Shown: positions 58,432 through 64,000 of the stretch, piece after piece
Position numbering within the stretch: position 1 is the first letter of the stretch
How the letters are laid out: each line of letters opens with the position of its first letter
NCBI RefSeq assembly: GCF_002006995.1
Contig: NZ_MRUL01000017.1
Coordinates: 1-64,000, forward strand
Reading direction: 5' to 3'
Source of the DNA: Izhakiella australiensis
Lineage (GTDB): Bacteria > Pseudomonadota > Gammaproteobacteria > Enterobacterales > Enterobacteriaceae
Length of the DNA: 64,000 bases
Notes under the pieces: model-generated
Database searches by the model: none
What the model was told of the DNA's origin: nothing
What the model saw: the letters and a program-made list of their open reading frames with translations, nothing else
Translations under genes and position numbers: made by a program

Positions 58432-59015
58432 TTTGAAAAATCCCAAATATTAGGCAAGTGGTGGTTGTCGTAGCCGGAAATAAACGGCTTCTGTTCACCG
58501 TCTGGCCGGTAGACGGCGCGCTTTATGCCGCCGATATTGCCGCCATACACATGAATGCTGATCGAGGTCCGATCGGCAAAGGCATTGCTGACTTTGTGAA
58601 TATCGCCGACCTGCGGCGAAACCGCCTCGACGCTACCGGCCTCCAGCCGCACCGGCGCGCCGTGAAGATGTAATCCGTCCGAATTTTGCCGGTAGTTCTG
58701 CGATATTTCCGCGCCGCGTAGCACGCCGATCAACCCCCAGACCCGGTGATCGTGTACCGGCGTGGTCTGACCCGGCCCCCAGACGAAGCTCACCACCGAA
58801 AAGCGCTGCTGCGCATCGGCATGCAGCAGATACTGCTGATAACGTTCAGGGTCCGGCCGGGTAAATTCAGCGTCCAGCCAGTCATCACGCGCGATCAGGG
58901 TTTGCAGTAGAGTTGTGCCCTGCGCCAGTATCTGTTCCTCCTCGCGGGTACGGTCGAGCAGGCAGGCCAGGTCGTTAACGAACTGACGTAATGGCTGGTA
59001 CAAAGATATGCTCAT
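58428..59015 (-). CDS. Cupin thiol dioxygenase (cysteine/mercaptopropionate type)
   Basis: 195 residues of the cysteine-dioxygenase family, mononuclear iron. The metal ligands are H88 and H90 in TTPVHDHRVWG and H140 in VGDIHKVSN. The HDHRVWGLIGVLRGAE stretch resembles the bacterial 3-mercaptopropionate/cysteine dioxygenase branch, which oxidises a thiol to a sulfinate. The Cys-Tyr cross-link Cys of mammalian enzymes is absent, as usual for bacteria. Start ATG 59015 overlaps the upstream LysR gene by four bases, and the stop overlaps the rhodanese gene. Which thiol it uses cannot be told. Confidence 0.88.
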   Translation of the reverse strand: MSISLYQPLRQFVNDLACLLDRTREEEQILAQGTTLLQTLIARDDWLDAEFTRPDPERYQQYLLHADAQQRFSVVSFVWGPGQTTPVHDHRVWGLIGVLRGAEISQNYRQNSDGLHLHGAPVRLEAGSVEAVSPQVGDIHKVSNAFADRTSISIHVYGGNIGGIKRAVYRPDGEQKPFISGYDNHHLPNIWDFSK

Positions 59016-59932
59016 AATCCGGCTCCATTCAGGTGTGCAGAAGCGCCCCCGCGAAACTCAGCGGCCAGCTGGTTACCAAACAGCGTCATTGCCGCCTGCT
59101 GGCTTGCCGTCAGCGAGGGATGAACCAGCCACAGCTGGGTATGCGGTTTAAAATCACGCAGCGACAGCACGGAAAGGGGAAAACGCTGCCGCGCCTTTTT
59201 CACCACCGAAAGCGGCATAATGCCAAGTCCGCGTCCCTCGGCGATAAACGCCAGCTGCAGCGCGCTGCCCTGCACCTCGGCATTCAGCCGCAGGGGAACC
59301 CCACGATCCTCCAGCGCGCGCATCACCGAGGCGCGGAATCCACATCCGTCCGGGTTCAACACCCAGCCGTATTGCGCAGACTCGGCGAGGGTTTTTGGCT
59401 TGCGGGCGGCATCGGCGGCGACGACGATCGCCAGCTCGACGTCACCCAGCGAGCTGGCATGTAATATTCCGGAAAAATGCTGGCTGGCAGGAAAAAGCAG
59501 CAGCGCGGCGTCCAGCGCCCGCTGTTGCAGCTGGCGCAGCAAATCCCGTCCCCAGCCGCTGCGGATTTGCGGTTTCAGGTCGGGATAGCGCTGCTGCAAT
59601 CGGGAGAGCGCGCCAAGCACGCCGCCGTCGGAAAGGACGTAAGGCAGGCCGATGTTCAGCGCACCGTGCGGCAAGTTATCGCTGGCGACCTGATGCTGGA
59701 GGTTTCGCACCTCCTGCGCAATACGCAGACACTGGCGATAAACCTGCAGGCCAACGCTGGTCGGCGTCAGCGGTTTGGTTTGCCGGTCAAGCAGGGTCAC
59801 GTTCAGCGCCTGTTCAAGATTTTGTACCCGCCGGGTGACCGCCGGCTGCGTCAGGCCGAGGTGCGCGGCGGCCTGCTGCGTGGACTGCAATTCCACCAGC
59901 GCAATAAAAGCCTGCATATCGTCAAGTTTCAT
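59012..59932 (-). CDS. LysR-family transcriptional regulator
   Basis: 306 residues. The winged helix is MKLDDMQAFIALVELQSTQQ, then AAAHLGLTQPAVTRRVQNLE. A periplasmic-binding-type effector domain includes LPHGALNIGLPYVLSDGG. The stop overlaps the thiol dioxygenase start by four bases, so regulator, dioxygenase and rhodanese are one unit. It follows the PrpD-like gene by 57 bases. It probably responds to the substrate of the cluster. Confidence 0.92.
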   Translation of the reverse strand: MKLDDMQAFIALVELQSTQQAAAHLGLTQPAVTRRVQNLEQALNVTLLDRQTKPLTPTSVGLQVYRQCLRIAQEVRNLQHQVASDNLPHGALNIGLPYVLSDGGVLGALSRLQQRYPDLKPQIRSGWGRDLLRQLQQRALDAALLLFPASQHFSGILHASSLGDVELAIVVAADAARKPKTLAESAQYGWVLNPDGCGFRASVMRALEDRGVPLRLNAEVQGSALQLAFIAEGRGLGIMPLSVVKKARQRFPLSVLSLRDFKPHTQLWLVHPSLTASQQAAMTLFGNQLAAEFRGGASAHLNGAGL

Positions 59933-59989
59933 AGCATTTCCGTTCAGAGTAAGTCGCCGGGCTTTTTCAGCGCCTGACGTGGCCGCTCA

Positions 59990-61315
59990 TCAGTACAGCT
60001 CGCCGCGACTGAGACGCTGATAAAATTCAGCGGCGGCCGCTTCGCCGATAGCCAGTGCCGCACAGTGCAGAAACTTTGCCTGATTCTCCGCCGCCGGCAG
60101 CGGGTTGTCATAAGATGCGCCAATCGCACTGTGAATAAAGGTGCTCAGATGGCGGCCATCGCGGGTGGTAATCACCACCTCTGCGCCGCCGGCGTTATCA
60201 GACTGATAGGGCTCCAGGCTCACGGTTTGCATCAGCGCGCGCGTCGACGCGCGGGAGAAACGCGCCTCGTCAATAAAATCCGCCAGCACCAGCTCGCCCT
60301 CTTCCAGCGCGCGGGCAACGCAGTAATGCAGGCTGAACTTTGCCGCCAGCGGCGTGGCGGGCGCAGCCACGTTAATATGCGGAAAGCGGATCGGATGCAC
60401 GCCAACGCGAATGCTGGCGATATCCTCCGGCTTGAGGTCATGCTGTTGCCGCAGCGCTAAGATGCCGTCGATCGGCGGCAGAATGGCGTAGCAGCAGGGA
60501 AAGCGCTTTTGCTTAATGCCCCGGGTTCTGTCCAGCAAAACCGGATCGCCCTCCCAGGGCGCGGTAAGCAGTGCGATATCGTAATTATCCGCGCCGCTGT
60601 TGAACACGTTGAGATAGCCGTGATGATGCTCAAAGGCCTGCGCGCCGGCGGTGAAACCCTGCTGTGCCAGCTTAACGGCAATCAGCGCATTGCGATTAGC
60701 ATGTCCGACGATCAGCGGCTTGGTTTCACTACCGAAGTTGGCCTTAATGCCACAGGAAAATGAGGTGGCGATGGAAAGCGCCACCGCCGTTTGCGCCTCG
60801 CTGAGCGCCAGCAGCGCGGCACAGGCGGCAACGGCGGCAAACAGGCCAAGGGACGTGGTCGGATGCCAGCCGTGGGTGTACTGATAGCGGCCAACCGCAT
60901 CCCCAAGCCGTGAAGCGGCTTCAAAGCCGGTAATATAGGCCTTAATCACCTGTTCCTGCGGCGCCTGCGTTTCATCAGCCAGCGCCAGCAAGGCGGGAAG
61001 TATCGCCACCGAGGTATGGCCATACAACCGCGAGTTGGAATCATCAAAATCAAGCATATGGGCCGCCATGCCATTCAGCAGCGCGGCATCCGGGGCGTTG
61101 AGGCGTAAATCACCGCCAAAAACGCGGCTGCTGCCGGCGGCGGCATAGGGTTCAATCACCTGGCGCAGCTTAAGGGCGCCGGGCTGTACGCTGCCCGCCA
61201 GCATGACCCCCAGCGTGTCAGTAAGCGCATAGCGGGCGCGCTCAACGGCTTCAGCGGCCAGCGGGCGGCGATAGAAATGGTGGATATTTCGCGCAAATTG
61301 CAAAGCGATTGTCAT
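59990..61315 (-). CDS. MmgE/PrpD-family protein, copy 1
   Basis: 441 residues. The family covers 2-methylcitrate dehydratase PrpD, cis-aconitate decarboxylase and iminodisuccinate epimerase. Family segments are ARYALTDTLGVMLAGS near 25-40, NGMAAHMLDFDDSNSRLYGH near 86-105 and HPTTSLGLFAAVAACAALLA near 150. The last resembles the HPT motif of the active site. It is probably soluble and dimeric. The ATG at 61315 lies 24 bases after copy 2. The two copies share little beyond the family motifs, so they may be different steps or a heterodimer. Confidence 0.9.
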   Translation of the reverse strand: MTIALQFARNIHHFYRRPLAAEAVERARYALTDTLGVMLAGSVQPGALKLRQVIEPYAAAGSSRVFGGDLRLNAPDAALLNGMAAHMLDFDDSNSRLYGHTSVAILPALLALADETQAPQEQVIKAYITGFEAASRLGDAVGRYQYTHGWHPTTSLGLFAAVAACAALLALSEAQTAVALSIATSFSCGIKANFGSETKPLIVGHANRNALIAVKLAQQGFTAGAQAFEHHHGYLNVFNSGADNYDIALLTAPWEGDPVLLDRTRGIKQKRFPCCYAILPPIDGILALRQQHDLKPEDIASIRVGVHPIRFPHINVAAPATPLAAKFSLHYCVARALEEGELVLADFIDEARFSRASTRALMQTVSLEPYQSDNAGGAEVVITTRDGRHLSTFIHSAIGASYDNPLPAAENQAKFLHCAALAIGEAAAAEFYQRLSRGELY

Positions 61316-61339
61316 GGTGTTTTCCCGGATGTTGGCGTT

Positions 61340-62710
61340 TTAACGCGGCCCGGCCAGCAGGCCGCTAAGGGTATTCAGGGCGCCCGGCTGTTCGAAGCCC
61401 AGCGCCGTATCAAACAGCGTCTCGCTGTTACGCTCGCCAATCACCGGCCTTGTCAGCCGGGAGAACTTTTCGTGCAGTTCATCAAGCGTCAGGGGATTGA
61501 GCGGATGACCGCGCACGATTTTGGTTTCACCGCGCAGCTGTTCGCCATTGGTAAACCCGATATCGATAATCGCCGCGTGAGGCGCCTGACCTTCAATTGC
61601 CTCGACGCTAACTTTTTCCAGCAGCGCGCTGGCGGCGGGATCGGCGGTTTTTTCATCAGTAAAATCCTGATCGCCGAGCTGATAGCCGCTCAGCGCCAGC
61701 GCAATGCAGTGCTGCACGCTGAACTTGGTTTCCAGCGGCGTCTGCGGATGGGGATTCCCGGCGTTAACTAAACACATGGGATGTACGCGTGCGTGAATAC
61801 GCGCAATCTGCCGCCCGTTAAGCTGGTTGAAAAGGCCGCGCGCCGTTTCAATCGAGGCGTGGGTGGCGCGGCAGCTGGCATACAGCTTATAGCCGTTAGA
61901 CGCGATCGCCCAGCCAGCGTCAAAATCCAGCGGAGGCACGTTGGTTTCACCGCTCTGGATAAACGATTTCAGCCAGCCGGCTGGCTCATAAAAGTGCGGG
62001 GCGGCAATAAAGCCGGACTTCGCCAGCTCAGCGGCCATAATGCCATCCATCGCCGCTTTGCCGGCGTGAAACGGCTTACCGTGCGTGCCGGATGATTTCA
62101 TTAATCCGCCCATCATGGTTGCCGCCGCCCCCAGCGCATTGGCCGCCTCTGACTCATCAAGCGCCAGCAGCGATGACGCCGCCGCCGCCGCGCCAGCCCG
62201 TCCGACGATCGCCGTTGGATGAAACCCCCGCCGCTGTAAATTTCTGCCGACGCCGTGAAAATCGCCGCCGCCCAGCCTGGCCATAACTTCATAGCCGGTG
62301 ATAAAAGCCCGCAGCACCTGCTGTTCTGTCGCCAGCAACGATTGACCCAGCGCCAGCGCCGTTGACCAGCAGGGGCCGCTGGGGTGACCGGCTCCGGCCG
62401 GATGGGTATCGTCAAAATCCGCGGCGTGCGCCATCGTGCCGTTAACCAGCGCCGCCAGTGCCGGCGTAGTTTGACCGCCGAGAATTATCTGCGCCCTGCC
62501 CGCTGCCTGCCAGCCCAGCGCTACCTGACGTACCGCTTTCACTACCGGTGCGCGGTGCGCGCCGATAGAGACGCCCAGCCAGTCAACCAGCGCGCGTTTG
62601 GCTTCCATCAGCACGGCGGGGGGCAGCGGTTGTACGCGCATTTGCTGAATAAAGCGGGTTAATTCGCCTGACCTTTGGTGGGCAGCCGCTGGAGCCAGAG
62701 TCGCAGACAT
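61340..62710 (-). CDS. MmgE/PrpD-family protein, copy 2
   Basis: 456 residues. RALVDWLGVSIGAHRAPV near 38-55, NGTMAHAADFDDTHPAGAGH near 90-109 and GFHPTAIVGRAGAAAAASSL near 157 are the family motifs. KSSGTHGKPFHAGKAAMDGI near 208 is the conserved active-site-like loop with Lys and His. The ATG at 62710 follows AAGGAGAGGCG. First gene of the minus-strand unit, directly facing the divergent Bug-type gene. Confidence 0.9.
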   Translation of the reverse strand: MSATLAPAAAHQRSGELTRFIQQMRVQPLPPAVLMEAKRALVDWLGVSIGAHRAPVVKAVRQVALGWQAAGRAQIILGGQTTPALAALVNGTMAHAADFDDTHPAGAGHPSGPCWSTALALGQSLLATEQQVLRAFITGYEVMARLGGGDFHGVGRNLQRRGFHPTAIVGRAGAAAAASSLLALDESEAANALGAAATMMGGLMKSSGTHGKPFHAGKAAMDGIMAAELAKSGFIAAPHFYEPAGWLKSFIQSGETNVPPLDFDAGWAIASNGYKLYASCRATHASIETARGLFNQLNGRQIARIHARVHPMCLVNAGNPHPQTPLETKFSVQHCIALALSGYQLGDQDFTDEKTADPAASALLEKVSVEAIEGQAPHAAIIDIGFTNGEQLRGETKIVRGHPLNPLTLDELHEKFSRLTRPVIGERNSETLFDTALGFEQPGALNTLSGLLAGPR

Positions 62711-63104
62711 CGCCTCTCCTTAATTAAATGGTGAAATAACAGCAATTGCTGGCATATAAATAAAAGAAAAATTCCCCTCAGCGCCGGGCGTTATCGCCAA
62801 CGCAGCGGCGGCTTATTGCCGAAAACTAATATGAATTAACGGGATAATAATCCGCAAAAATATAAAAAAGTCTTATTAAATTTTCAGCTTTGCAAATGAG
62901 TAAAATAAATAACGCGCGGATAAAAAAGCAGAATGCCAGCAATTTTCTGTGCTTAGCGATTATTACAGTTACGCATATTACCTTATACGTAAAATGCATT
63001 TAATTTATTTAATTTACGGTGATAGCGTCTTCAGGCAGCTATCCATTTTTAAGATAAAACCCGTAACAGCCCTTTAGCGTGCCTTGAGTGAAAAAGGAAA
63101 CAGA
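62711..63104. promoter_or_regulatory. Divergent regulatory region of the catabolic cluster
   Basis: This 394-base AT-rich gap drives the MmgE/PrpD unit leftward and the Bug-type gene rightward. It contains CAGCAATTGCTG, a perfect 12-base palindrome at 62740-62751, and an imperfect repeat TTACGCATA...TATACGTAA at 62969-62992 with exact 5-base ends. Both are candidate LysR sites. No gene is seen inside. Confidence 0.5.
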
Positions 63105-64000
63105 ATGAAAAAAAGTGCGTTTCGCGCCGGCACCTTACGCTGGCGGTTATTATTACCGCTGATAACCTCAGCGCTATTTTCCGCCGCGACGGTTGCCGCA
63201 GACGACAGTGCGTGGCGACCGCAACGTCCGGTACAAATTATCGTTGGCGTCGGTCCCGGCGGCTCGATGGATCGCACCGCAAGAATGGTCAGCGACGGGC
63301 TGAAAAGCGCGAAATTAGTTCCCGCCGCAAGTGAAGTGGTCAATCGTCCTGGCGGGGGTCACGCCCTGGCGCTGAGTTATTTGCAAAGTCAGCCTGCCGA
63401 TGGCGAAAGTATTCAGGTTGTTAATAGCCCATTTGTCACCAATAAACTGCTGGGGCGTAGTCCGATCGATTACAAAAAATTCACCCCGCTCGGTCTGCTG
63501 TTTAGCGAAAACTTTCTGTTTGCCGTGCGCAGCGACTCGCCGATTAAAGACGGTAAAGATTTAATTGCCAGACTGAAAAAGGATCCGGCTAGCGTCTCCT
63601 TCTCGGTTTCCAGCGGACTTGGCACGTTAAACTACGCAGCCGCCATGGAGCTGGCTCGCGCCGCAGGCGCGGATATCCATAAAATAAAGGCGCTTAGCTT
63701 TAACTCCGCCGCAGAAGGGGTCACCGCGACGCTGGGGGGCCATGTTGACGTGGTGATCACCACCGTTTCCAGCGTGGTGCCTTTCTACCAGGCGCACCGC
63801 ATGCGGGTATTAGCCTCCACCACCGAACAACGCCTGGGCGGCGCGCTGGCGGAGGTACCAACATGGCGCGAACAGGGCGTGGATATCGTGACCAGCGGCT
63901 GGCGCATCGTCGTTGGCCCGCCGAGATTAAAACCGGAACAGGTGCGCTTCTGGGAGTCTGCGCTGCAGCAGATCACCTCAACGCCGGAATGGCGCGCGCA
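63105..64000 (+). CDS. Bug/TctC-family solute-binding protein, 3' truncated by window end
   Basis: 298 complete codons are visible from ATG 63105, preceded by AAAGGAAAC. A signal peptide ends near ATVAADD (residue 33). RPQRPVQIIVGVGPGGSMDR at about 40-59 and NRPGGGHALALSYL near 88 are the two conserved ligand loops of tripartite-tricarboxylate-transporter binding proteins. GTLNYAAAMELARAAGADI and GHVDVVITTVS follow. Such proteins bind carboxylates through carbonyl and backbone contacts. About 20-30 residues should remain. The permease genes may lie just beyond the window. Confidence 0.9.
   Translation, partial: MKKSAFRAGTLRWRLLLPLITSALFSAATVAADDSAWRPQRPVQIIVGVGPGGSMDRTARMVSDGLKSAKLVPAASEVVNRPGGGHALALSYLQSQPADGESIQVVNSPFVTNKLLGRSPIDYKKFTPLGLLFSENFLFAVRSDSPIKDGKDLIARLKKDPASVSFSVSSGLGTLNYAAAMELARAAGADIHKIKALSFNSAAEGVTATLGGHVDVVITTVSSVVPFYQAHRMRVLASTTEQRLGGALAEVPTWREQGVDIVTSGWRIVVGPPRLKPEQVRFWESALQQITSTPEWRA

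Overview
The window is chromosomal DNA of an enterobacterium, most likely of the Erwiniaceae (Pantoea, Mixta or Erwinia group). The first half follows the conserved enterobacterial order yajO-pgpA-thiL-nusB-ribH-ribD-nrdR, then secF-secD-yajC-tgt-queA-acpH, then proY-brnQ-phoR-phoB-sbcD-sbcC. Most proteins there look, from memory of the Escherichia coli sequences, like close orthologues. The genus is an inference; no rRNA is present.

Layout. 1-900: the right end of an IS6-family element has removed the 5' part of yajO. 900-12.6 kb: riboflavin, thiamine and phospholipid housekeeping genes, the accessory Sec translocon and queuosine synthesis. 12.7-22.5 kb: a 2-Cys peroxiredoxin, a periplasmic histidine acid phosphatase, two tandem ProY-type permeases (one broken by an apparent 11-base deletion), BrnQ, and phoB-phoR followed by a PstS-like gene. 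22.6-32 kb: the SbcCD nuclease, a three-lipoprotein CsgG/DUF4810/DUF799 operon, a TolA-C lipoprotein, rdgC, ppnP and a MarC-family gene. 32-39.8 kb is accessory: two YmgB/AriR-like connectors, small secreted proteins, a possible small RNA, a degenerate-looking acyltransferase, a methyltransferase, and a compact phage-derived regulatory module. That module has a LexA/CI-type repressor and repeated 15-base operators flanking it, and controls tiny genes; a SymE-like toxin gene follows. 39.8-48.4 kb: dld, fsr, a LysR-controlled flavoprotein plus dehalogenase-fold hydrolase pair, small regulators, a DUF1275 protein and a lysozyme inhibitor.

48.6-56.8 kb is the most unusual stretch. A tRNA-Lys(CUU)/tRNA-Gly(UCC) pair is followed by a 989-residue protein with a MACPF pore-forming signature and beta-trefoil-like QxW motifs. 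Next come a protein with two separate HNH nuclease motifs and a 1063-residue autotransporter built of cadherin/Ig-like modules. All three are on the + strand, and I recognise no described system with this composition.

56.8-64 kb: a minus-strand run of two MmgE/PrpD proteins, a LysR regulator, a thiol dioxygenase and a four-module rhodanese, divergent from a Bug/TctC-type solute-binding protein cut by the window edge. It looks like a catabolic cluster for a sulfur-containing or carboxylated organic acid.

All calls come from reading the sequence and from memory of protein families. No database search was run.
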